Source: Gamsiella multidivaricata (lineage: Eukaryota > Mortierellomycota > Mortierellomycetes > Mortierellales > Mortierellaceae). From it: a stretch of 64,000 bases of DNA. The stretch spans positions 33,496 through 97,495 of the forward strand of contig NW_026251816.1 in NCBI RefSeq assembly GCF_025024155.1. The letters are read 5' to 3'. Below the pieces are notes generated by a model that searched no databases, was not told the origin of the DNA, and saw nothing but the letters and a program-made list of their open reading frames with translations. Shown piece after piece: positions 37,977 to 49,708 of this stretch. Every line of letters starts with the position of its first letter. The first letter of the stretch is position 1. The position numbers and the translations under genes are program-made.

Positions 37977-38292
37977 ATCTGTGTTACTTTTAATGTGGAG
38001 CGGAACAAAAGAAAAAGAAAAAAAAAGAACAACAGGGTCACGAGGAATGTGATGATGAGTGAGAGGAAAGGAATAGGAGGATGTTAATGGGGACGATGGG
38101 AAGGAGTGCAGGGGAGAAAGAGCGATTCGACCCAAGAAAGTGGACGCGCCGGTAGAAAGACGACAACACAAAGCCACTTTCAGGTACGCAGAACGCGGTT
38201 TAATTTGCTTGTTTTGTAGTTCTACGCGCCAAACCTCGGGAATTTTTATTGTATCAGGGTCGTAATAAATAGCAAGATCGCTGTTCCTATCT
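37977..38292. promoter_or_regulatory. Separase 5' region / cyclophilin 3' region
   Basis: About 316 bp between two minus-strand genes. On the coding strand it is pyrimidine-rich (TTTCTTTTTC near 38010-38035) just upstream of the separase ATG, a common look of promoters at this locus. No specific operator is identified. Confidence 0.4.
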
Positions 38293-39464
38293 TTACAATT
38301 CTGCGTGGACAACCTTGTCGGCATCCATCTCGATTTCTCCCGACGCGGCGATCTTGACATCCTCCTTGGGGCGGTCGCCATGGAGCGTGGGCGCGTTCTC
38401 GATCGCAGTAACAATATCCATACCCTCCATCACCGTGCCGAATACAACATGGCGTCCATCCAACCACGAGGTCTTGACGGTGGTGATGAAGAACTAGTAT
38501 TGTTTGCCGCGTCATATTCACAGTCCAATTGAATACATGTCAGTTCACATACCTCAATAAAAAGCCAAAAGAGAAACGAATGAAGAAAAAAGAGAATGCC
38601 TACCTGAGATCCGTTGGTGTCCTTGCCGGCGTTAGCCATGCTCAAGATTCCGGGACCGGTATGACGAAGCTTGAAATTCTCGTCAGCAAACTTGGCGCCG
38701 TAGATCGACTTTCCTCCAGTGCCATCGCCATTGGTAAAGTCGCCCTATACGAATACGAGGAGATACATTCGACGTTTGCATCAGACTCATTGCCGTCTCT
38801 TATAAAGTAAACACAATTGAACCAAGAGTGCAGGTCCCTTCGTGCTAATCGACCTTTACGATCAAACAGATTTCCATGTGCAGTATGGGTGACTTACTCC
38901 TTGAATCATGAATTGCTATATAGTGGCAATGTCGAGTGGAAAGATAATTAATCGTAAGATTCTAGGGCTCAAAATCCAGTAACATTCAATTGTAGTTGCA
39001 CCTGATCGTCAGAAGATTCGTACCTTGATAACACGGTGGAAGGAGGAACCAGCGTAACCGAATCCCTTGGTGCCCTTGGCGAGCTCGAGGAAGTTCTCGC
39101 TGGTCTTAGGGACAGTCTGTGCAAACGAAATCGTGGTCAGCAATCTTTTGAGTCGATACAATAGCGCGCTTCAACAAGTAATACGAAAGAAATGCTGTAC
39201 CTTTCCGAAGAGGCCAATGACAATGCGGCCAAGTGGTTTGCCACCCTGCTCGATATCGAAGTAGACTATGGGGATCAAAGTGCAACATGCAACCGATAAG
39301 TATAAGTATCCTGTTTGTTCGAGTTACTGAGTGTAGCCTGGGCTTGTGAAGAAGTTTGGTCGCGTACCCTTGTTGGTGATAACGGGTCCCTTGCCAGCCT
39401 GGGCCGTGATGGCAAGGACCATGATGGCCATAAAGCAGATGAGAGTGCGCTTGAATGAAATCAT
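38293..39464 (-). CDS. Secretory-pathway cyclophilin (peptidyl-prolyl isomerase B type)
   Basis: Six exons (39464-39368, 39265-39201, 39116-39024, 38915-38898, 38744-38604, 38493-38293) give 204 aa. The first 23 residues are a hydrophobic signal peptide ending in AQA, then [18 protein letters not shown] as in cyclophilin B. The catalytic blocks [20 protein letters not shown] and [21 protein letters not shown] are present. It catalyses cis-trans isomerisation of prolyl bonds, probably in the ER; the C-terminus VHAEL is not a classical retention signal. Exon 4 is only 18 nt, coding QFMIQG in the middle of the active-site block, and all splice junctions around it are consensus. The family call is certain; ER retention versus secretion is open. 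Confidence 0.95.
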
Positions 39465-39510
39465 GGCGGAGAGGGGTAGTGATGAAGAGGAGAGGATGAT
39501 GAGGCCGCGG

Positions 39511-39532
39511 TTTTATAGCCCTGATGATGTCA
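39511..39532 (-). promoter_or_regulatory. TATA box and CRE-like site of the cyclophilin gene
   Basis: On the minus strand GCTATAAAA lies about 50 bp before the cyclophilin ATG, preceded closely by TGACATCA at 39525-39532, a one-base variant of the bZIP site TGACGTCA. Such sites fit stress or ER-load regulation, but this is inference from the motif alone. Confidence 0.45.
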
Positions 39533-39702
39533 CCGAAAGTAATAACGTTTGAGCAACCGAATAGTCCTTCCCTCTCTGATGTGAACTGATATCCCAAGAT
39601 TTATGGTTCGAATTTAGTGCAATTCAATTCTATTATTACCCAAGGAGGAGGGGGAGCGAGGGCCCTCTCATCCTTTCTTTTCGTTCATCATTCATCACCT
39701 CA

Positions 39703-39726
39703 TCGTCGTCGTCGTCGTCGTCGTCG
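39703..39726 (+). repeat. (TCG)8 microsatellite in divergent promoter
   Basis: Eight TCG units in the 348-bp gap between the cyclophilin and the glycosyltransferase, which are transcribed away from each other. Confidence 0.9.
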
Positions 39727-39812
39727 CCATTCATCCTTCCCCTCCTTTTAAATCCTGATTGGCTTTTATCCCTATTTCGACACACCCTCCCTTTTCTCCA
39801 CTCCCACAAGTC

Positions 39813-41607
39813 ATGTATAAGTCGCCCAGCAGTGCCCCGTCGCTCTTGCCGACCTCGGGCGCCTCATCGCCCACATTCCGGGCTGCCCACCCACTGGCCC
39901 GTGTGCTCAAGTCGAGGGTTGCAAGGACAGTGGCCCTTGCCTACATCGGCTTCTGTGCCCTCTTCACCTTGAAGCATCTTTTCTCTTACCACTCCAAACC
40001 AGCCCCCGTTATCTATAAGCATTTCGATCTTGAGAGGACATACGATCCAGGTACGGATGGATGGCCTGCCAGCTCGGTTGGTTCTCCAAGACCTTTTCTC
40101 CCTCTTGTGCCCTGAGAGTACAAAAGACAAAGACACACTTTGCTGCATTTAGCCTTTGCTGACTCGCCACTCGATCAACCTGAATAGATGAACCCTACTC
40201 GGTGGTCTCAAACCTCTCTTCGAATGCGATCCTCTCCAAGATGTTCACCTACAGCACACCTGACATCACCGACAATATCCAGCCGTTCTTCGTCCGCTCT
40301 AGCTCGACTCCTCGACCAGACGAGATTACCCTTGCTACTTTCATCCCTCAGAACGAATTCTCGGAATTGGTTGCCCTCGTAGAGCGCTTCCCTGGTAAGC
40401 TGACATTCATTGTCCATCGACAGTATGGTGGGAGAAACATATTGGTTGATGTCTAATTGTCTGATTGTGCTGTAATTTATGACCCCGATAGGTCCTATCT
40501 CTGCGGTGCTGCATATCGACAGTCCATCGGACTTGCCTGGTGCACCCAACCCGATCAAGAGACTTCAAGCTCTGCGTGCTAGTAACCCAAAGGTGCGCCA
40601 GCAGGTCGACATCCATCTTATCACCACGCCCCCAACCCATCGCCAGAGCGTTTTTCTGCAACAAACCAACCTCCACCGCAACATCGCCCGCTTCTTTGCT
40701 CGATCTGACTATGTACTCTTGCTGGATTCGGATGGTTCTCTGCCTATGACCGATGTGGCCAAGAGTTTTGCAAACTACCCTCAGTGGATGGACAAGCTCC
40801 GTGCAGGCAACGTCTTTGTCCTACCAGGATTCAATGTCTCGATGACAAGCCCAGTTGATGAAGAGCAAAATACCAATGCTGGGCTGGTCCCAGCGCTGGC
40901 TCAGGCATCCTTGCCCACCGACAAGGAGTCGCTGCTCGATTTTGTTCGTACGGGTCAGGTTGTGCTATCTGAGAAGACCTGGAAGCGAACCATCCGCAAC
41001 GTCGATTTCAATACCTGGGCGACCCAAACTCGTCTGAGCGCTATTCAGAACTATGACCCCTATTTCAGCCCATCTGTCGTCATTCGAAGGGATAAGATGT
41101 TATGGTGCCCAGAGAGATTCGGCAACAACCATGCTGCCTGCATGTTTGAGCTCTACTTGAGCGGTGCTGACTTTTGGGTTCTGCCCAACGATTTCACCGT
41201 CAATGGCGGTACTCGAACAGAGCTACAGACCACAGAACGTGAGGTGTGTATTTTTTTTTTTTTTTTTTCGTGCGGTTTCGAGTGTCCCAAAAGAACAGGA
41301 TGCATATGCTAACATGTGGTCGATGTTATACTTCGCATTAGAAAACCATCAACACCCGTCTCTACCAAAAGTTCCATGAAGAATCCTGCTTGAAGCATGC
41401 GCGCGCCTTTTATGCGGCAGGTGAATGGGACTCTGATCGTGCCCGCCACTGCCGAATCAGCTGTCAAAAAGGTAATGATATACTATTTAACGCCTGATCA
41501 TACCGCACAGAGGAAAGACATGGATCTAAAGGCTAACCTTTTGCGCCACTTCATTTCACTTCATAATAGTGCTGGCTGTTTGGGGTCTTGTTATTCGACA
41601 GGCGTAA
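39813..41607 (+). CDS. Type II membrane glycosyltransferase, GT49 (LARGE-like)
   Basis: Five exons (39813-40050, 40188-40394, 40492-41243, 41342-41471, 41570-41607) encode 454 aa. A short cytosolic tail precedes one signal-anchor helix (about residues 37-56), the layout of Golgi transferases. The lumenal part has the metal-binding DxD motif in DYVLLLDSDGSLP (Asp 227 and 229), then FVLPGFNV and a C-terminal half with YDPYFSPSVVIRRD and a conserved Asn/His-rich stretch, as in the LARGE/B4GAT1-type domain. Animal relatives build matriglycan on dystroglycan; fungal members have unclear substrates. The family assignment is from motifs and is fairly good; substrate is unknown. The last exon codes only 12 residues. 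Intron 3 has a T tract of about 19 right after its donor. Confidence 0.8.
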
Positions 41608-41828
41608 GGACCAGGACTTTGAATATACACATACACATCAGTCATTTTTAATAAACGAGCATTACTTGGTCAAACGGTTTACAGATGCGTGTATGAAGAC
41701 CAGGGCAATGACTACATCATCATCATATTAGCCGCGTTTCAACCAAAGTAAAGCAGTACCTTTTTTTTGCCGAGGAAAGGGAGGGGTTTATTGCTTGAGG
41801 GTGGTATACAGCAGACTATTGGCATAAA

Positions 41829-44800
41829 TTATTGATGGTTTGCGAATGCAAGCACTTGTCTGGCGATCCTTTGTTGGTCAATGCGCTTCTCCCCGAACGG
41901 GAGTGTCCCTTTCAGGATCATCCTGGCCAGGGTCTGTCGCTTCTGCATGCCCTCAGAGTTCTTCCATCTAACAAGCAAACTCAACACCTGGTTCCTGTTC
42001 ACGCTCTCTGTCACACGGTAACATACGTCCATCGCATGTTCGAGGGACGATTGCTCTGACATGCTATTTCAAGTATAGAGGACAAAAAAAGTTTTGAGTA
42101 CTCGTTATAAACACGAATATAAATCTTTTTCTCGAACTTGAGATCCTCTTTACCTCAAGTCCGTTTCCAGTAAGACCTTTACACACTGGAATCTGAGTCG
42201 GATAGCTGCTTCTGCCAAAGCGTTGTTCTCCTGACATCGGATGTTGGGGTCAGCTCCGTAGTCCAAAAGGGTCTCAACAACAAGGGCATTATCGTTAAGA
42301 ATGAACGATGTCATCAGAGGCGTACGGCGTTCGCTATCCTGAGCGTTGGGGTTGGCACCCTTCTTCAGCATGTACACTAAGGACTCGTGCGAGTTCCGGC
42401 CGAAGAGTGTCAGCAGATGAAGAGGGGTTTGGGAGCTGTCATCCAGCTCGTTCAAGTTCAGCCTTGGACCAGCAGCTTCGCACAGCAATCTCATGACCTC
42501 GTAGCTATCGCTCATTGCCGCCGCGTGCAAGGGTGTTCTGCCTGACATGTTATCGTACGGCTCCATGACGTTAGCTCCATGGTTAAGATGCCATTTGACA
42601 GCCTCGATACTGCCGTTTCGACATGCCATAAAGAAATCCTTGATTTTGGTTTTGCCGTCCCGTGGAATCCAGTTGTTACTGTTACCGTTGCTATTACTGT
42701 TGCTATTCTTGGGAGTATCATACACGTTATTGCAACCTTTTGGTTGGACCGCCGGAATAACAGGCAAGTATTCGCGCGGTGGGTGGATTAGTGTGCCGTA
42801 GGGCATCCCTGGCACTGCTGATTCCAGTTGAACCTGGCGAACAATAACGTTGTTGTCCATGTTGTGTGGCTGGTATATCTTGTAGGGCGCTGGTCCGGGA
42901 TTTAAATACGAATGTGGAGGCGGAAAGCCGATGTGATGCTGCTGTAGGGGCGGATAAAGAGGAGAGTTCATGGATGGCATAGGCATCTTTGTTGGTAGTA
43001 TAGGCGAATCTGGCGCCCCCTTCTCCGGGATACTGTCTTCGAAAGCGGTCATCTCGGGCAGTGCTGCTGAAACATTGACGGGCTTTGGGCTATGCCGCAA
43101 CGCGTCCTGGTTTGTATATGGAGGACGTTGGAAAGGCTTGACAGAGTTGATTTGCAGTGGTGAAACTGGCTGTTTTGGCGAAACGGGGTGTGCGTGACCC
43201 CCAGCTGAGGCTGGTCCTGCACCAGCGCCTACAGCGCCATGTGTCCGCAGAGAGCGGACCGAGGCAATTGGTGAGGTCATTGTTTGACCAGACCATCTAT
43301 CCGTCGGTGCCGGTTCTTTTTTTTTTTTTTTTTATCAATTCACAGGGACATGGTCAGCAACCTAGCAATGTAAAGTCTTTCAAGATCGAGAAAAAAAAGC
43401 TTTCAGTGCCTACCCTCAGAAAGCTTGACGTTAGATAGACGGCCCGGTAAGACAGCGTCTAGACCATTATCTACATCCACATTGACAATGACAGGTGAAT
43501 GGCTCCTGGAGTGGTGATTCCTCAGATTCAAAGGTGCCACGCTAGTGATTCCAAGCGTCGTGCTGTATCCATTTGAATGGCCCTTGTTAAAGGGAACTAC
43601 TGGTGCGGCAATAGGGGCCGAATTCGGTTGTGGCTCCATCGGTATCGGCACAGTATGTGGCACTGTAGGTAATGAGCACGACCCAGGAAGGTGCTTGGGA
43701 TGAATAACATGGATTTCGCCGCTCTCTTCCGACAGCATTGAATTTAACTTCTGCAAGATCAAAGGTAATGCTGGTCTGCTCAATGGTTCGCCATCCCAAC
43801 ATTGCTGATAGAGTCTCGAGTATTCCACCGGCGTTCCAGGGATAATCTCCTCACGTTTCCCTCTCATGATCTGAAAAGGAAGCAAAAAGTTTTCGCCGTC
43901 GTGGTTAAAGGGCGGATGTCCTGATGTCAGCTCCCACATGATAACGCCCAAACTGTAGACGTCTGAGCTGTGATCGAACGGTGAATTGCGGAGACGTTCA
44001 GGAGATATGTAGGGCACAACTCCTCGGACGCCATTGTTGGAGTTGGCATGGTTCAGGTATCGGGAGAGGCCAAAGTCTGTGATAAGTGCTCTACCGGACT
44101 GGTCGATCAAGACGTTCCTGGAGTGTAGATCGTGGTGGCAAATGTTGTCTTCGTGAATAAAACTGATTCCTGCTGCGACATCCCTGGCCAGCCTCATCTT
44201 GTTAGTCCAGTCGAGCGAGTCAAAGTGACGAGAGAGATAGTCGCGAAGGCTTCCTTTGCCTGCAAACTGCAGCACCATACCGTAGTCGCCATTGCCCTTC
44301 ATCCGCGTGATGCCGTAGAACTTGACGATGTTTTCAGAGTCCTGCACCAGCTTATGAATCCCGACCTATAGATTGTGGCAAGATATCAAATAGCGACAGT
44401 AAGGAATTGATTCCACGCACTGCCTCTTGCGTTCATGTAGCGAGCGGCGTAGTCAAGAATATTGCCCACCGCCGTCGTTGTCCAAGCTCTCCTCTATTGG
44501 CAAGAAGGCAAAGTAACGATTTCGCGGCACAGGCGTGCTGAAAATACCCTCCAATCTGCTTGCGTCGGCATCCCTCAGTGGTTATAGGAACAAGACACCG
44601 TTCCCGAGTACACTCCTGCCTGTGCGTGCAGTAAAATCTCTGTCTAGTGTCGTCCCTCGCAGGTCCTGGATAGTGATCTTTCCTCAAACATAGGGAGCAG
44701 CTGAGAAGTTTCAACTTTCAGCTTTCGACTGTTTTCCTTACCTCTTGAATGAAATCAGCTGGGTTGTACAGCACTTTGACAGCAACCCGCATCCCACGCC

Positions 44801-44966
44801 ACTTGCCGGCGTGGATCATGCCGAATCCTCCGCTGGCGACGCCCATCTGCAGGTCTTTAATGTCATTGAAGTCGATGTGTCGGAGCAGCCTGTCCTTGAT
44901 GGCGCCCTCGAGCCATTGCTGTTCCTTGTCATTGAGCAGGACCACGGGCGCTGTGTTGTCGGCCAT
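41829..44966 (-). CDS. TKL-like protein kinase fused to ankyrin repeats
   Basis: Exons 44966-44742, 44365-43414, 43315-42154 and 42063-41829 join in frame to 857 aa. The kinase domain has a Gly loop GVASGGFG (42-49), the Lys in VAVKVL (64), HHDLHSRN at 152-158 where most kinases have HRD, DFG at 172-174 and the APE-like SPE. A Ser/Pro-rich linker follows, then about four ankyrin repeats (about 615-775, for example SGRTPLHAAAMSDSYEVMRLL) and a helical tail. The kinase likely signals on Ser/Thr or Tyr. The join between exons 2 and 3 uses an acceptor directly after a 17-nt A run. Without that join the kinase would end at 43403 and a separate ankyrin gene would start at 43280; only 122 bp would then separate them. 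I prefer the fusion. Confidence 0.65.
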
Positions 44967-46001
44967 ACGTCAGTCGGTCCGCTGGGTGGGGTGTAGCAAG
45001 TGACCGTGGTTTCCTGTGTGCGGGAGTGTATGTGTGTATGTATGAATGTATGAAGGCGTGAGGGCGTGAAGGTGCGTTGTGTGGAGGGTTGGAGAGTTCC
45101 CCAGTTAAGACGTTTGAGACTCGGGTGTGTTCTCAATCGTAGGTTAGAGATTGATAGGAGTGATGAAAATGGTGAGGAGAACCAGTGAGTAGATAGGATG
45201 TGAGCGTGGGTGTTGTTGGATAGGTAGTGGGTATGCGCGTGAGCGTCGAGAGAGTAAAAGAAAAAGGGACAAAGAGACAAAGAGGAAGGGACAAAGAAAA
45301 AGGGACAAAGCGACGAGGAGACGGCGAAGGAGGGATGGAAGAATGAGCCAGACGCCAATTGAGTTCGGATGGACACTCCTGGCCACTGCAGCCGATGAGT
45401 GAGTCGCGAGACAAAGCGATGGGCGAGTTGTTTTTTCCTTTTTTCGGTGGCAAAAATATGGGGACACAGGAAAACAAGGGGGTCAGGCGTGGGTATGCGT
45501 GGGTCCAACGACTTGCACGCACACAGTGCAGTCGTAATGACCGCAATGCTCATAGACCCTACTCTACACTCTACAGAATGTCAGCCTCGTCGATGTGTAC
45601 CCCTGTTCGTTTGCTTACAGTACAAGACTGGTCCAGATCCAATAGAACGGTGTTGAGCAAGTGGGCGGGCGGGGTGCGTCGTACAGGGTACAGGGACACA
45701 CACTGCATACAGGGCACATGGATGGGTGGATAGGATTATCAATGCTCTCTACTTCATATCAATGCCATGGTACCATGATACACCATGCATCAGTATTTCC
45801 AATGTTTCGCTCCACATGCATACACCGCCGGTAGATAAATAGGTTTATTATGGGTAAGAAGTAAATAATATTTTGTACAAGTACAACATAGCGTACAGAG
45901 GGGAAACGAAGGAGGGAAAAGAAAGAGAAAAGAAAAGAAAGACCCACGTAGTCGAGTAGCCACGTGAAGAATGTACTGCATTCGGACCAAGCGACTAGAC
46001 A
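44967..46001. other. Gap upstream of the kinase, with GACAAAG repeats
   Basis: About 1 kb between two minus-strand genes, so it is the kinase promoter and the 3' flank of the LDB-like gene. It is purine-rich on the plus strand and has five GACAAAG copies between 45268 and 45416 (CTTTGTC on the coding strand). Frames here are low-complexity shadows and none is a supported gene. Confidence 0.5.
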
Positions 46002-48737
46002 TCACGGACCCTGTCCCTCGCCTGTTGTGTTTGACAAGATTGCGCTCGCAGTGTCCACTGCGCTGTGGTATACCCCGTTTTGCCCCGCCATCATGGACGC
46101 CTGTTGCTGGTTCACCGCTGAAAAGTATCCATTACCATCCGGTCCATTGTTCGGGTTCGTTGTGGTCGAAGGTGTCCCGTTCTTGTAGGGGTGCATTCCA
46201 ACGCTCCCTTTGTTTTGGCCTGGTCCATTGTTCATTGAAAGGTTTCCATTCAACACCATTGACGGCTGATGAAGCGACGGTCCATGTAGTGTACCGCCTA
46301 CACCGCCTATCCCAGCTGCGATCAGAGAGCTAGGCGCAAGCAAGCTGCCGCCAGTATTCAATCCAGACGGTACCTCCTGCAGTCCTGCTGGTGCTCCCGA
46401 AATTACCGTCTCTGCAGAGGCCTCCTCTGTCATGCTGGCTTTCCGTTTTGCATTGGAGTCCTTGCGTCCAGCTCCTTTACGACTACGTACTGGTGTACTT
46501 CCGTTCCCGCCGCCAGTAGCCGATCCTTTGGTGCCGGCATGTCCTGCGCCGGTCAAGGTAGGCGCTGTTGATGCTGTCCGTACTCGCTTGCTTGATTTGG
46601 TCGATGGAGTCGCTGCAGCTGATGGGGTGCTGACTACCGTTGACGGCGCGAAGATGGGTGAAGTTATGGATGAAGGGGCCTGTAGAGGCGACCCCACGAG
46701 ATTAAGACCAAGTCCGGTGGCCATGCCTTGTACAGGTGCTGATCCTTGGAATTTATGCATAATGGTGTGGCCCAGCCTTGATGTCTCGATATCAGTTGCT
46801 CCAGGCTGTGAGTCGTCCACTGCTGGTGACGCAGTCGGTGAGGCCATGTAGGTTGATTCGCCTGGGGACATAGCGACAGATGTCCTTCGTTTTATTGACC
46901 GAGGGGAAGCAGAGGCACGCATTTGGCTTTGGCTGCCGCCAGATGCAACGTTGTTCATCAGGGCGTGTTGGTTAAAGGGTTGAAGTAGCGCTGGTGCCAG
47001 CACTGGTGTCGAAAAGTTGTTGACCATACTTGGCGGATTGGCCTGTATGCTCGGCTGTCGAGGCCTCATGAATGGCTGTCTCTCTCGAAGCAATTGCGAA
47101 TACGCCGCCAGACTCTCTATCAATCGAACCATGGGTTAGTTTCGAGGCACCTTCACTGATACACCCATACATAGAGTGGATCCTGAACATATTGCCGATG
47201 CCCTTTATTACCTGCTGGCCTTCGCTTTGTATTCGCGCTGTACTGAATCAACTCGTTCATCTTAGAAGATACATCCGACACCTGTGCCGAAGAGTGAAAT
47301 GGCAACGACTATTAGTATTAGACCAAGATCAGTGCGGCTGCCAAGATTCCTTGAAGATGGTAAAACTCACCTCCAGCAAACGCATGGTCTTGGGCGACAC
47401 TCCAAACTCGTTAACGACACTCTCGGGGATACTCTGGGCGAGCTTCTTTGACAACAATGCTGCACGCTTCGAATTACCCTTCTTCTTCCCTTCCGTTTTT
47501 GGTTCCATAAGTGGGCTGGTGGATGAGTCTTCAAGGGGTCGCTGGATGTACTCCACAAAATCCAGCGATGTCAACTCGAACATATCAAATTTGAACTCAT
47601 TAGTGAATGTTGCTTTAAGCGCTCCTTTCGAGAAAACCTATCATACATTCATTAAACGATGTTAGTCTTCTGGTCGGAATGTAAATCTTGCTTGCAGTGA
47701 TATCACGAAAGAGTAGTTACCTTGGACCCGTTCGTATAGTGGGAAACAACAATAACGCTAGGACATTGGACAGTGAAAGGCAGTGCTGATGTTTGACCTA
47801 GCGACTTTTCCAGGATCAACTGCAGTTCTTTGACACCTGCCTCCACGTTTCCAAGGTAAAACCGAGGGAGTGACGGGGCCATCAATTCTACAAGGTAATA
47901 TGGAGTCAGTCCAAGTTCGGCACCTAGATGCGCCGTGTTTAAATAATCACTCCTCTATAGACGTACCGAATACCTTGCTATCGCTTGTAACTGGGTTAAC
48001 GAGTTTGTATCTCAGGCTCCCAGTGTTTCCATAGAATTTGGCGACAAAGGTCTGCCAGAAGTGAATAGTTTGGTGCTACAAGTCAAGAAAATTAAAGGTC
48101 GTCAGACACTGAACGATTAAAGTCAATGAAGGTCAAATATATACTTCCGGAATAGTTGTACCTCCTCACTGAACTCGAACGCTCGACTGAATTCGGTTAT
48201 CCGCAAAAGCGCCTTTGACGCCCGCTCCTCTGCTATGGAACCCTCCTGTGAACTACGTGGAACAAATAATACTAATAAATGGACCATGGCAAAGATAAAG
48301 TAGATAAAAGGTGCACCCGGATACATTTCCCTCTGCTCGGCATGTACCTTTGCTGCACCATCGACACCGGCAGTGAAGGGTTCAATTGCGCTAGTCTTGG
48401 GGACGCTCCTGGAGGCAGTGGTACTTGAAAATGTGGGTGTTGCTGCTGAAGGACATGTGTCTGCAAGGGGTACTGTTGTTGCTGTTGTTGCTGAGTCATT
48501 TGAGAGGGCTGTTGTTGCTGCACTATATTGGGAGGCTGTATAGCTTGCTGAGCTGTGCGCGTTTGCTGCTGCAGCGGGTGCCTTAATGGCTGCTGTGGCT
48601 GCGCCTGCTGCTGAGGTATCTGCTGTTGCTGCTGATGAGGTATCTGGTGTTGTTGCTGTGGTTGCTGCAGTGGCTGCTGTTGCAGTTGTGGTTGCTGTAG
48701 CGATTGCTGTTGCTGTTGTTGTTGCGATTGCTGTTGT

Positions 48738-48778
<41 letters not shown>

Positions 48779-49708
48779 CTGCTGTTGTTGCTTTTGTTGT
48801 TGTTGTTGCTGTTGCTGCAATAACTGCTGCTGTTGAAAATGCTGCTGCTGCTGCGACTGGCGTTGTTGCTGAAGTTGCATTTGTATCTGTGATAACTGTC
48901 CCGGCAAAAACGAAGGTGACTGTTGATGGGCCGCATCCGCTATCCCATGCGCCAGATTGGGGCTAGCTTGAGGCTGCAGATGCTGTGATGGCGTGGTTTG
49001 AGTGTGCGATTGCTGGTTCATATGCCGGTCAGCAATATGGCTCTGTTGCTGCTGAATCTGGAGTTGGTGCTGTAGCTGTTGTTGTTGCTGCTGCTGCAAG
49101 TGATCCTGTTGTTGCTGCTGCTGCAAATGCAGCTGCTGCTGTTGTTGTTGATGGTGCAGTTGCAACTGAAGTTGCTTTTGAATCTGGGATCGCTGATGTT
49201 GCTTTTGAATCTGGGATCGCTGATGTTGCTGTTGTTGTACATGTTGAAGATGTGGGGACATTTGTGATTGAGCGGCCACTTGAGACTGGGGCGTCTGCAA
49301 ATGCTGGGTGTGAGGAGACATGGCTTGTTGTTGCAGCTGTTGCAGTGAAGCCAAGGAAATTTGAGGCGACATGCGGTTCTGCTGCTCTTGCTGCTGCTGC
49401 TGCTGCTGCTGCTGGAATTGTTGAAGCTGAAGATGCTGGGCCTGCGGCTGCTGGAGATGTTGCATTTGAAGCTGCTGTAGCTGATATTGATTCAGTGGCT
49501 GCAAATGTACTGCCATCTCGACTCCGGAGACGGCGATGGGGTGCTGTAATGCCAGATTTGACATCCCTACGATTCTGGGTGTCGCATGGTTGGCATCAGC
49601 CATTAGAGTGCCAGCTGCCGGAATCTGGCCTGAAGGGTCGATGGATTGAGCGTTGATATTGCTGGCGTTGCGTAGTGGGAGTGTCGTTGCGCCGTTGATG
49701 CCGAACAT
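46002..49708 (-). CDS. LIM-domain-binding (LDB/SEUSS/Adn1-like) transcriptional co-regulator
   Basis: Seven exons (49708-48348, 48252-48162, 48075-47967, 47887-47721, 47637-47371, 47281-47212, 47116-46002) give 1059 aa. Residues about 80-440 are a very long Gln-rich region. The LDB-type dimerisation domain follows at about 454-700, with ALLRITEFSRAFEF, HQTIHFWQTFVAKFYGNTGS, KFDMFELTSLDFVEYIQRPL and an Arg/Pro-rich end. The rest is Ser/Thr/Pro/Gly-rich with a basic KRRTS patch. In fungi such proteins (fission yeast Adn1, Candida Mfg1) act with Flo8-type factors to control adhesion and hyphal growth; in animals and plants they bridge transcription factors. The family call is good; partner proteins are unknown here. 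Confidence 0.85.
48480..49450 (-). repeat. CAG/CAA repeat region coding poly-Gln
   Basis: Dense CAG, CAA and mixed Gln codons interrupted by His, Leu, Met and Ser, with the purest stretch near 48715-48820. Mixed codons make it more stable than a pure CAG run. Two near-identical 27-nt units at 49167-49222 encode a duplicated RSQIQKQHQ segment. Confidence 0.9.

Noticed and set aside
48586..49656. Long plus-strand Val/Ala-rich frames opposite the LDB-like gene
   Set aside because: They are the antisense of CAG/CAA codons and have only repeat-derived composition.
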